This document shows, piece by piece, positions 47,766-58,688 of a stretch of DNA of 64,000 nt; position 1 is the stretch's first letter; every line of letters starts with the position of its first letter. The position numbers and the translations under genes were made by a program. Source of the DNA: Stenocarpella maydis (Eukaryota > Ascomycota > Sordariomycetes > Diaporthales > Diaporthaceae); the NCBI GenBank assembly GCA_002270565.1, contig NQMI01000010.1, positions 360,661 to 424,660 of the forward strand, read 5' to 3'. The notes under the pieces are model-generated. The model had not been told where the DNA came from. It was given only the letters and a program-made list of their open reading frames with translations, and searched no databases.

Positions 47766-48441
47766 TGTGAAGTGTCCTATGAAAATAAGAAAACAGTGTG
47801 TGGTCGTAACTGTCAAGGTTCCAGGCCAAGAGTGGCCGCGTCTCATTCAAAGGAACAGTCGCAGCGCGTGGTTACGTCATAGAGCTGCGGTTTAGGCGCA
47901 ACAGCCGCGCCCCCAAGGCTTTGTGTGCTCAAATAAGATACCCTTCAAACGACGCTTGAAAACAATATCTGAAGCCAGCCATGCTTCGGCTAGAGAGAAG
48001 CCTAGAAGTGAGGGCTGACTTGCAGGCATGGTTATCTCGATGTTGCGCTGTTGTGATGCGAATGGCCGAGCAGACTCTGGCTTCTTCAAACATCAAGGTG
48101 CTATCGGGCCATGAAGCGTCTACCAACAAGTCAAATACCAAGATGGCACCATATTCACGGATCATTCAGAGTCTCTTGTATTTTTTCAGTTACTAGAGTT
48201 TTGTCTCGGATGGCCAGACTCACATCTGTCACAGACAGCCCATGAGTGGCTCAGCCATCAACCGTAGTTTACAGCGTCCGAAGTCTCGCTCCAGGGTCCG
48301 CAATCGTATGTCCATTGGGCGCAAGCTGGCTTCCATGACTGAGCCTTAGAGACACCCATCTGTGGGAGCTTGGCATAGCTTTTAGCACGAAGCAAATATC
48401 GCAGACTCGAGCTTGACTTTCCTCTCGCCTTGCTCACCACA
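47766..48441. other. Spacer
   Basis: About 680 bases between the start of the AT-hook gene and the end of prolyl-tRNA synthetase. No gene is supported. Confidence 0.5.
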
Positions 48442-50666
48442 CTAGTAACTCCGGCCGAACATGGTCCATGCCTTTGCCAGCCCCTGGCATTCGGGGTTCA
48501 GACATTTGGTCTCGCCGGCGACGAGGCCATCAGGCTGGAGACGAGGTTAGTGGCCTTGGACAATAACAAAAAAAAAAAAAAAAAAAAAGGAATACCACCG
48601 AGACATGATCAGGAGGTTGACATACCTGAGCAAATGGAATGCACAGACTCTTCATGCCCATGCCTGGCATCTTGCGCCCGTTCTCGTCCTCTTGGTCCTC
48701 GCTGCGGGTCAGCTCCTTGATGCGGTCCTCGCACTTGATCTCTCCGCAGAACGGAATGATGACAACGTTGCGGCTGTCGAGGGCAGGCACGACCTTCTCC
48801 CATTCCGTCAGTTTGAGGCGGCGAGACTCGTACACGGCCGCCGCCTTGGTGTACATGTCCTCCTGGATCTTCTCGAGTAGTGCCGGGACCTGGGTCTCGA
48901 GCTCCGCAAGCGGGATGGTGCCCTTCTCACCATTGTCGCGCCGAGAAGTGACAACGACGGAGGCCGCAGCATCGCGGAGGCCAAACTCGAGACGCAGGGG
49001 AACACCGCGCATCTCCCAGTCGGAGAACTTGAAGCCGGGGGTGCTGTTGAAATGCATGTCAGCGACGGGTCAGGCGCACCCACCACTGGGGCGTACGAAA
49101 CAAGGAGGCGCGACTTACTACCCCTCACGGTCGTCGACGTGGACACGGACACCAGCTTTTTGCAAGGTCGCCTTCAACTCCTGGATCTTCTCCATGTGCT
49201 GGGTGCGCTCCTCAGGCTTCGTCTTGGCGTTGAGGCCGACGGGAATGATGACTGTTTGGGTGTTGGCCACCCGGGGAGGCATGACCAGCCCCTTGTCATC
49301 GCCGTGGACCATGATCATAACTCCAATAACTCTGGTCGAAAGGCCCCTGTTCTTATCAGCGAGGAACGAGTTCAAGACGCAGACGCTGCAGGTCTAACGT
49401 ACCAGGAGTTCTGCCAGACGTGGATATGGCTTCCCTTCTTATCTGGGTCCTCAACGGTGATACCAAACATCTTGCTGAAGTTTTGTCCGAGAGCACTATA
49501 CCAAGATGGTTTGATCAGCGATGCCAACCTCACGAGATGCATCCAGACAGCCTTACTGGGATGTAGCCCCCTGGATTCCTCGTCCGTTGGCCGGGACGAA
49601 GGCCTCGCAGGTGGAGGTCCAACTGGCGCCAGCAAACTTCTCTGCTTCTGTCTTCTTGCCGCGCACCACGGGAACCGCCAGCAGCTTCTCAAAGATGGCA
49701 GCGTAGAGCTCAAGGATCTCCAGCACCTCTTTCGACGCGCCCTCCTCGGTAAGGTGGGCAGTGTGGCCTTCCTGCCAGAGGAACTCGCGGGCACGGAGGA
49801 ATGGGGTTGTCTGCTTGGCTTCCCAGCGCACGACGTTGTTCCACTGGTTCAGGCGCAGGGGCAGGTCGCGGTGGGATCGAATCCACTTGGCATAGTATGG
49901 GTACATGACGGCTTCGGATGTAGGACGGACGGCAACGGGGACCTGCTCGTCGTCAGTTCAGTGGGCTGGACCGGTAGGCAGATCGGTGGAGGGTCAATTC
50001 AGACCTCAAGGTCCTTGTCTCCTCTGGAAAGCCATTGTTAGCGGTCGGGGGAACAGATGCACACTCCCCACAGGCACCGTCGCAATTAGACATACGCTTT
50101 TGTCACCCATGCCAGCTCTGGCGCGAACCCCTCGACATGCTCCCTGTTCCCAATCAGCTTCCGGCGGCCCACGTATGTTTGAAGTGTTGTGTGAGCCCGT
50201 ACTTCTCCTATGGTCACCACGCGTCAGCTTCTGCAGCCCTGGGGGCGGATTTGGCAGGCGCATTACCTTGGCCAGCGACGTGGCAGACAGGAACATGGGG
50301 AAGCTCGCTTCTTGCACGCCGATTTCCTCAATTTTGGACTGGAAGAACTTCTTGATAGAGTTCCAGACGTGCATCGCAGGGGCTGTGAGTCATCGTCAAC
50401 TGGCGCTCGTGGAGTCGTTTGCAATTATACGTACGTCGCAGAATGTAGAAACCCGAGATCTATGCAGAGACACAAGTCATGGTCAGCCGGACGAGCCTCG
50501 CAAAAGGAGACAGACAGGATGGCCGAATCGCAGACCAACTCACCTCGGAGTAGTATTCGACCAGCTCGGCCTTCTGGACGACCTCGACGTACCACTGGCC
50601 GCAATTGGTCTCCTTGGGGACGGTGATGCCGACCAGCTTGGCCGCCTTGTTCTTGGAATCGGCCAT
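48442..50666 (-). CDS. Prolyl-tRNA synthetase, cytosolic type, ten exons
   Basis: Charges tRNA-Pro for cytosolic translation. My exon model on the minus strand is 50544-50666, 50435-50459, 50267-50382, 50096-50157, 50005-50023, 49557-49942, 49403-49495, 49119-49346, 48626-49043 and 48442-48534; 1563 bases, 520 residues, every joint in phase. Class II motifs are [11 protein letters not shown] (motif 2), with [12 protein letters not shown] after it, and [20 protein letters not shown] (motif 3). [20 protein letters not shown] opens the anticodon-binding part, and the end is [20 protein letters not shown], a zinc-type CxxxxC tail with the usual aromatic ending of eukaryotic/archaeal enzymes. Exons 2 and 5 are tiny (25 and 19 bases), and the donor after exon 5 is weak (GTCTGA). 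Intron 9 has 21 consecutive A on the plus strand. No N-terminal editing domain is seen. Confidence 0.92.
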
Positions 50667-51897
50667 GGCACTTGCTTGTGACCTCGAGGGAGGGCTATTT
50701 TCTGTGAGAGAGGCTGAGGGCGAGAGAGAGAGAGAATACTGTGCGTCGTGTTCACCGTCAAAATGGAGGGATGTTTGGATTTTGGGCGCGACCGATTTCG
50801 TGCCCGGCCAAGGGAGCTGCCAAAAGTTTGGAAGGTGGGGGGGATCTACCGAGTACAGCCATACCCCGCCTTATCAAGTCACGTACCTGTGTACACCAGA
50901 GATAAGAGATAAGCGGCACTGGCCAGCTGGTTAATAAGGAGGGTACTCCGTACAGACACACGTAACAGGTACAAGCACAGTCCAAGCAGCTACACTCGGA
51001 GTCAGACTGGTCCTCGAGCCTGCGGCTCACTCACAACGACCTGCGTCGACGTCGAGGAGACCACCTCCAAAGCACACACCTGTTGCGCTCGCACTGCCAG
51101 TCTATCGTACTGTGGTCACATTTCCATCCCGAATTAATTATGAAAATCCATTGTTATCATAGATTTGGTTGGGAGACCACAAACCAGAGCTCCGGGTGCC
51201 CCCAGCTGCGTCTGACTCTCTGATTGGAATCAACAATGGTGGCCTCCCTCTCGATGGAGCTTCGCCTCTCCAATATCTACCCATATGCGGATGACTTACT
51301 CACTCACCCATCTCGCCAAAGTGCGACTAGGTCATTTTAAGCTGAGTCTGATCGGCTGAAGTGCTCGGCTGAAACGGCTGAAAATGTTTTACGAGTAGGT
51401 GAACTGGACCAACATCTGAAGGTCCAGTTGTCTCGGATGACAGCCATCCAGTCTTCCCCAGTTTCCGGGAATGTCAAGGGAGGTTCATGTTTAGGCGCCG
51501 TTATGTCGTTCTTGCCTCAGGACTTTTCGTAACATCTTTGACTCAGAACCGCGGGGTGCTAGTGAGCCAGGTCGTCATGCTCCAGAGCAATTTGCCCGGA
51601 CACCGCCGGTGTGGTTGATGGAGCGAGTGTGTGTGATGTTCTGCACGCTCTTCTCTTTGCCACTATCTACACATAGACCACACCGAAAAGCGTTTGTGAG
51701 AGCAGTTTGCGTATTTACAGTCTAGCTCCAGTAGTGTACTACCACACTTGTGTCAACAGGGTGGGTAAGGGGGACCGTCAAGAAGTGCTATCCAACTCCG
51801 AGACCCACCTCCTCATTTGCCTCTCATCTCGTCATCAATTACAACAAACGAAGCAGCATGTCACACAACCTGACCGAGGCGTGGGAAGCACACAGCT
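50667..51897. other. Spacer upstream of prolyl-tRNA synthetase
   Basis: About 1.2 kb. It has a GA-rich stretch at 50704-50735, and a perfect TACTCCGTAC at 50944-50953. No gene is supported. Confidence 0.5.
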
Positions 51898-52907
51898 CTA
51901 GCCGTCGAAACCAAACCCCCTCAGCACCACAGCGACGGGGAACGGGACAAGCGACCAGCCGTTCTCGTCCGGGCCCAGGCGGTCCAGATCGCTCTGGCTG
52001 ATGTGCGGCATCAGCAGGTTCGAGTTTGTGTCGACCACCGCCGCCGCCGCGCCGCTGCCGTTTTGGTTGCTGCTGGCCCCGGCGTCGTCGCTGACGCCCA
52101 GGGCGCGGCCCAGGCTGTCGAGGACGTCGGACAGCCCCGGCACGAGCGAGGTGGGGATCTTGATGGCGCCCCCGCGGCCCTGGAACGCGTTGACGGCTGC
52201 GGTGAAGTTGCCCTGGATCTCGTCGTTGATGGGCTGCGCGATCCCCGCTAGGGTCGGGTCCAGCGCCGCGATGAGCTGGGTTTCCATGGGTTAGCCGGTG
52301 GCGGTTGACCCCTGCGGACAACGGGTGGAGGCGGCCCTGGCTTACCGAAGTTCCCAGGTCCTTTGCTTGCTGCTGCTGGATGGTGATGCTGTCCCTGATC
52401 AGGCTCCTCACGTCGAGGATCTTCAGGCCAGCCTCGTCGAAGTCGGGCTTCTTCGCCACCAGGTTGTTCAGCAGGTTGATGATGTCAGGCTGGATGCCCA
52501 GGAATTGAATGCCGACCTGTGTCCTACACGACACCAACCATTCAGCCCCCCATCGCCCCCTCATACCTTCTTTTAGGATGTCTCGTCGTGGAAGAAACTT
52601 ACGAGTCTTGTGGGTTGAGCCTCGCGGTGCTGTTTGCGGTCCTAGTGGTCTCGGTGATATCATCCCCGAGCTTGACGACGGCCGAGTTCACCTTGATCAG
52701 CCCCGTCAGACCGTCAGTTATGCTGTCTGCGCTGAAGTCGACGACTGAGTTATTCGCCACGGCGAGCTGTTGCTGTATGGTCGTGATGGATGCCTGGAGG
52801 GCCTGGAGGCCGTTGGCTTGCCTCTTGTCCTCGGCTGGTAGCAGCGGGATGGCTGAAGCGAGCGACGCAAAAGTGACGAAAGCGAGGGAGGATGTTGAGC
52901 TGAACAT
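51898..52907 (-). CDS. Secreted HsbA-like cell-wall protein
   Basis: Exons are 52603-52907, 52346-52523 and 51898-52275 on the minus strand, 286 residues, joined as NPQDS-TQVGIQFLG and DLGTS-LIAALDPTL. The signal peptide is MFSSTSSLAFVTFASLASA, followed by a KR site. The mature part is almost all amphipathic helix with regular Leu/Ile/Val spacing (LQALQASITTIQQQLAVANN, LLNNLVAKKPDFDEAGLKIL) and no cysteine, like hydrophobic surface-binding protein A and cell-wall galactomannoproteins. That family coats hydrophobic surfaces or recruits enzymes to them. The family is inferred from pattern, not from an invariant motif. Two or three NxS/T sites fit secretion. Intact. Confidence 0.7.
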
Positions 52908-55900
52908 GGTGAATTATATCAAGGCTGTGTTGGTTTGCGGTATTAACTCTCTGTTCTACGGCCGGGCCGATTTACTATATATGTGGTATGTCTGCCAAGA
53001 TCCGCAGGCTGATTCCGTTGCGACTGTGCTGGTGTCAAGGTTCTGGCGAGGAACAAGTGGGAACAACGGATGACGAATGCAATGGGACGCACAAACATCA
53101 CGGCCCTGCACGGTCCAAAGGCGAGGCAATCGCTTTATGTCGACATGCACGCCCTCGGGATAAGCAATAACCCCCCCATGGGCAAGGGTGTGTGTTCGGC
53201 CCCGGCGAGGTCGGCCAGGCATAAATCACAGGATCACAAGCGAGAGGGCCAGTGTGCTTTTTCGCCGAGGCTGCCACACCTCGTCCCCGGCCTCTCGAGT
53301 CTGCTTTGAAACTCTAATCAGGCGTCACCAAATCCCCCGCTCCCACCGCCTGTCTCTGGGGTTGTCCTGTCTCAGCCACACGGTGATTGGCGTGGGCGAT
53401 GACGGGGCTGCCATTCCGAGTTTCTTCTGGGCACCGGACTAGGGTGGGCTTTTGCAGGCGTGCACGAGGAGGATATAGGCATGCCTTGCTGCTTTTACCC
53501 AGCCAGGCTTGATCGCCGCGAGTGGACTGAGGGGTGTCATACAAGTCGCAAGGAAGGCGACTCCTTCTACTTGAATGTAACTATGCATGGCGGCAAGAGG
53601 GAGATCATCTGCCGGCGCAACCGTCGTCTGATGTGCGAGAAGGCAGCGTTTGGTCATACCAGCCAACCTTGGAATTCGAGAGATGTCATCTCGGTACTGC
53701 CAATGCAGCGCCACCGCGACCTCGGACGGTCACGGCGTCGTGGTGCCGGGATTGACATAGTATGCCGGCTTAATAACTCATCAGGCCGACTGGGTACTTA
53801 TGCGCTCCTGGTCTACAGGTACGCGGGCAAGACCGTCGGTGGTGGACAGGGTCCCCTATCTCTAGGATTCGAAACATGAGACGCCTTGTCCAACCAGTTG
53901 TGCCTAAACCACCATCCCAAGCCGCATGGCTTTCCGATTCGGTATGGCCATGCGAGCCAGCTTTCATGCGGGGTATCGCATGTTCTCGTCACTTTTCCTT
54001 GCGGCAGCCTACCTGTCCGGAAGCTGAATCAGATCATGATCACAAGGTTCATATATTGCCCTGGAGATACGATGACGTTATTTGTTGGTATGAACCGGGC
54101 CACTTGGTGGTATCGTCTCGATCGCGAAGGGGCGCCACAGCTCGCTTGTCAGCAGCCTCACCGGCGGATTCATGTTCGGCACCTGCAGCAGCACATGCAG
54201 ATTAGGAGAGACGAGTATTCCTAGCACAAGCTGTGCAGAAGGGCCTTGCAGAAATGGCCGCATGTGTTCCGAACAGCCCTGCCAACGTTTGGAATAAAGA
54301 AAGCATGAGCCGTGGGTAGTATTTACATATTTGGGGGGTCGCCGTTGTAACATCTGAAGTTGATTCTCAGGCGAATTCAGTTCCTCCGCCAACCGGTACG
54401 AACCAGGCGAGAGAGCGCATACAGGCGTGCAAGGAATAAAATGGAAAACCGAAAAAGGAGTTCCACTGTATCATGGGTAAGTCATTCCCTCGGCCCATCC
54501 CAAGGCGCTGCCCGTGTGCTTGAGGTTTGCGAGCAGAGCAAGAGCCTGGTTCATGGTGGCTGAGTCGCTTTATTCGATGTAAGCCGGGAACCTGGACGAG
54601 GACAGGTCTTCTCGAGCCTTTATTTATCATCCTTATACCCCATGTCCAATAGAGAGGCGATATCAGCATGGGCACTCCGGCTGCCATCATGCCAAGGGTG
54701 AGCAGAGGAGGGCGTTGCGACATTGGACGATGAGATCCACTGGAGGACAAGAAACAAGGGATCTCATGGTCGTATATTACCTGGGCTCACTTCGAATGTT
54801 ACCTCCATTTCGGACTTCAAGGCTTAAATTTTAGAGGGAAATCCCCCACTGGGAACAAGAAATTGATCGTCAGTTGGAGGACCAAAAGATTTAGTAATCT
54901 GCGACCCTTGGCCGTGTGCTGGCCATGAGGATAAGCCAGCCATGCAACCCTTAAGTCGCGGGCAACTCGCGCACAAGAGTTCATTACGAGATGTACATAG
55001 GTATTTTGTTATCTCGTTATATGAATACAGTATACCGGGTTGTCACTTAAGGCTTCCCCATTTCCTACACATACTAGTGTTAAATAGTAGTCAATGAAGA
55101 TATTGTATGGTGCTCTCTACATGTGTAATATTGATAGTTAACTACACCATATTCCAACTATTCCCAATTCTAATCATCCTCTGCCATACGAGACCTACGC
55201 CACTCAATTCTGCACATTATCAACCACGACGGGATTTCCGGCCACTTGAGGCAAGCCAATGTGGACGCATTGTCCACATTCGAATCCAGCTACCTGAGCA
55301 TCGGCCCTCCTCGCTACTGCACCGATCTGAGCATGGTGGGCCCAGGGATGAGAGTCGAGCGTGGGGATCACATGTGGGTTTCAAGTAGTCCAGCTGTCCC
55401 GGACTACCTACCATCTGCATGTGGCGGCTCTCATAGAGGGCGCGTATCCGTAGGCCTTGTGTCTTAAGGACTTCTGACCCCCTGCTGTCTTGTCGTTTGG
55501 AGATAGGACAGTCCAGACCTCATATGACTGATGAGTACGAGACCGGAACATTGGGTATGACCAAGCCACCGTATCGGCTCGAGGACAGTCAGGGCACCTC
55601 GGCCGCCCTCACCCTGCAGGGTTGGTTGTTGGGGTGCCGACTGAGGGCATCCACTGGACTCCTAACTACAGGGAGCGCCAGACCAGGTTCCATCTCAGAT
55701 ATGCTCCGGGAGAGTGATAAGGTAGCCCAAGCTCCACGGCGGTTGATAGGGGAGGTGTAGGGTCCGCTCTGTTGGGGGCCGAGACGATATGAGCGGGTTG
55801 GAGCGCGAGGCATGAGCGGCTGGACAAGTATCCATGGATATCACTGTCAGATTGTAACATGCAGTGAGCTGATTCCATAGGACTCGAAATTAAGGGCATT

Positions 55901-56575
55901 GAAAACGTAATCCACAGGTGGTTTCATTGTAATCTGTAAGTCAGGGTGCCTACATTTCAACTACCCCCTAACTCAGAGCCCTCTACACCCACATACAATT
56001 AAACCCACTTCATTATAAATGTTATAATATCCTCACAATAATTTTTGTTCGTGTCGGTAAATTTAAATACATTATATCATTCATTGAAAAATATATACCC
56101 CTTGTTCCTCTATATATATGAAAAACCTTGTACGGATTCCAATTTCATGAGAACCTCATCCTCCTGACATATATCCCCAAAAGCAGAGTTGCTTATGAGC
56201 AAGGCCACCGCAATCCGGCCCTCTGCCCCCGCCTCAGAAGTTCTGTCTGTGATACTACGGATACGACCTAGCTATATGGGTTGGCTGTTGCATGAGACGG
56301 GCCTTGGTGGATAATTTTGGCATCCATGGGAGACTGGAGAGGTAAGAAGGGATGGTGCCTCGTCATACATCGCCTCTATTTAATGCGATGCTTTTATTCA
56401 GCCTACGATCTTCAGGTGGCTTGTCTGATCAAGATTCTTGCTCGTTAGTTCCACTCAAGGCCTGGAAGCCTGACCCAGTGGAATTACACATGTATTCCGC
56501 TCACGAGACCGAGAGGCTACACTGCCTCAGGTGATGAAACCGAAAAGCCCCCCCCCCCCACGACAGGCCCCGGGA
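52908..56575. other. Longest gene-poor spacer
   Basis: About 3.7 kb. Several frames of 70-140 codons occur on both strands but they overlap, lack family resemblance and have no splice structure that I trust. 55980-56110 is A+T-rich. The part next to 52907 is the presumed promoter of the HsbA-like gene. A run of ten C lies near 56550, close to the end of the bZIP gene. Confidence 0.45.
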
Positions 56576-57190
56576 TCAAGACCACGACGTGACACGATCC
56601 AGCAGTTCGTAGACCCTGCCCGTCTCGACGCGGCACGCCCCTCCCGGCCGCGGCGCCCGCCTGAACCCCGGGCCGAGCCACGCCCTCACGGTGGCCACCT
56701 CGGCAGCGCCCCGGCCCTGCTCCTCGATGATGCGGAACGCGGACCCGCACGGCAGGGTCGACCCCCCGGGGGCCTGCGGCGGGAGCCCCCTGTCGCAGCG
56801 GGGGCAGTCGGCCGCGCAGCCGGGGCAGCCGGGCGCCTCCTCCGGCACGTCGTCGGGGGCTGGTGGGTCCGCGCGCCGGGCTGAGCCGTCTTCTGCCCAG
56901 CCCGGAGCGGCACTCGCGAGCAACGAGGCCGGCGGGGGCAGGGGCGGGGACGAAGCCCCCAGGCGGCCACACCGCAGGATCTCGACCTCGCGCGTGAGGT
57001 GACTGACTGTCTGCAGGGCAGCCTCGAGCCTGGCGCTGGTCTCGTGCAGGCGCCTCTCGAGGTCCTGGGCGTGGGCCCTGGCGCGGGCGCGGTGCCGGCG
57101 CTGGTTGTTGCGCACGCGGATGACGTTGTGGTCTGCTGGTCTTGACGACCACTTGATGATCTCTGGTCCTTGGGGTTCCCTTGTATTCAT
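56576..57190 (-). CDS. bZIP transcription factor with a Cys cluster
   Basis: A 204-residue single-exon protein. The basic region is at residues 25-42 (RVRNNQRRHRARARAH, the N-x7-R core of bZIP) and the leucine zipper at about 44-72 (LERRLHE, RLEAALQ, heptad Leu then Val). After a Pro/Ala-rich linker come seven cysteines in all: 74, 122, 125, 129, 132, 148 and 186, with C-x2-C-x3-C-x2-C at 122-132. It is divergent from the arsenite methyltransferase, with 316 bases between the starts, which suggests that it controls that gene. A thiol cluster able to bind trivalent arsenic or a similar metalloid would fit; this is inference. It is shorter than most fungal Yap-type factors and has different cysteine spacing. 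Confidence 0.82.
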   Translation of the reverse strand: MNTREPQGPEIIKWSSRPADHNVIRVRNNQRRHRARARAHAQDLERRLHETSARLEAALQTVSHLTREVEILRCGRLGASSPPLPPPASLLASAAPGWAEDGSARRADPPAPDDVPEEAPGCPGCAADCPRCDRGLPPQAPGGSTLPCGSAFRIIEEQGRGAAEVATVRAWLGPGFRRAPRPGGACRVETGRVYELLDRVTSWS

Positions 57191-57506
57191 GCCGGGTTTT
57201 CTTTTGTTGGTGCTTGAATACGGTCTCGTGATCGTGACGGCTTGGGGGAGGAGAGGGAGGAGAGGTCCCGTATGAATGACTAAAAGAGAGGTTTGTCCGT
57301 GACAAGCCGTTTCTTGCCCGTATTTGGTTTAGCCGCAGCTTGGTGACATACCGAATTACTGCCCAATCTGGGATAGCCTCACCTTGTATAAGACAGACGA
57401 CATATGCTATTAGACGTGAAGATATTTTGGCAGAAACAAATTATCTAACCAAGTTATCCTTTCCAAATCATACCGAACCTTTCAGGATACACCCTAAGCA
57501 CCAAGT
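57191..57506. promoter_or_regulatory. Shared divergent promoter of bZIP and arsenite methyltransferase genes
   Basis: 316 bases between the two start codons. It is more A+T-rich than the genes, particularly next to the methyltransferase ATG. I found no classical Yap site (TTACTAA or TTAGTAA), so the operator, if any, is unknown. Confidence 0.55.
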
Positions 57507-58688
57507 ATGTCCACCCAACAGATTTACAACCAAGTAGCGGAGCGCTACAGCGAGGCGTCCCGAGGCACCGCCCTCGAGTACGGGGCCTCAGTCGCCAAGG
57601 CGTTTGGTTACTCGGAGGAGGAGCTGGCAGATATCCCCAGGGAGTCAAACCTGGGTCTGAGCTGCGGGAACCCCATGGCAATGGCTAGTATACGCGAGGC
57701 ATGCTAGCCGCCCATAGACCACCCATGGACCGCACGGGCACCAAGGCTGACGGGCAAACCACCACAGGGAGAGACGGTCATCGACCTGGGCTGTGGCGCC
57801 GGCTTCGACGTCTTCCTCGCCGCCAACAAGGTCGGGCCGAGCGGGAGGGTCATCGGTGTGGACATGAACAAGGCAAGCCGCGCACCCCCAGGAGGACCAA
57901 GCCCGGGACACAGCTGACCGATGGGGGGAGGGGGGTTCCGGATTGCAGGACATGCTCGCGCGGGCCAACGAGATCAAGGCCAGGCACCACGACAAGACCA
58001 GCAGCGTGACCTTTGTCGAGGCCCCCATGACAGACATGCCGGCCATCCCCTCGGGCACGGCCGACTGCATCATCTCCAACTGCGCCATCAACCTCGTCCC
58101 CGAGGCCGACAAGCCCCTCGTCTTCGCCGAGATGCACCGCCTCCTCCGCCCGGGCGGCCGCGTCGCCGTCTCGGACATCCTGGCCACGAGGCTCCTCCCC
58201 GAGGCGCTGAGGCGCAACGCGGCGCTGTACGTCGGGTGCGTCGCCGGCGCGAGCCTGGTCGCGCAGTACGAGGGGTACCTCGCCCGGGCCGGGTTCGACG
58301 CGGGGGGCGTCGTGGTGGTCAGGGACGGCGGGGCAGACCTCAACGTGTACCTTGAGACGCAGCCGGATGGGACAAGGAGGACGGCTGCGGCTCCGGCCTC
58401 GTCGTCGGGCTGTTCGGGGGACACGCCCAAGGCGGACGCGGCCATGGACCCCGCGGCGGCCTCGTCCTCGTGCTGTGGGGGAGGGGCCAGGTCTGGCCGG
58501 TTGTATGCATTCGGCGAGAGGGACCTTGCCGACCTCGAGGGCGAGGACCTGAACGACTGGGTTGGTAAGTGTTTGATCACACCTCGCCGTCTCTGTGATG
58601 GTCTCCGCGTTGGGATTTTGAGGTACTGACCCTTTTTGCTTTCTTTTTTGACCAAGGGTCATACAAGATCTATGCGGTGAAGTCTTGA
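57507..58688 (+). CDS. Arsenite methyltransferase (ArsM/AS3MT type)
   Basis: S-adenosylmethionine-dependent methylation of As(III), giving less retained or volatile methylarsenicals. Exons are 57507-57698, 57768-57872, 57949-58564 and 58657-58688, 314 residues. Motifs: [19 protein letters not shown] and [11 protein letters not shown] for SAM binding, and the three catalytic cysteines in [24 protein letters not shown] and [11 protein letters not shown] Ser/Ala-rich segment with SSSCCGGG near the C-terminus adds a Cys pair often seen in arsenic proteins. The last exon supplies [10 protein letters not shown]. Introns 1 and 2 have no usable GT donor: both start with GC (GAG|GCATGC and AAG|GCAAGC), and only those cuts keep [12 protein letters not shown] and GVDMNKDML. 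Intron 3 is an ordinary GTAAGT. Cytosolic. Identity is secure. Confidence 0.92.

Noticed and set aside
53460..53879. Open frame of 139 codons (+) in the longest spacer
   Set aside because: No family resemblance, and it overlaps an opposite frame of similar quality; composition is like the surrounding non-coding DNA.
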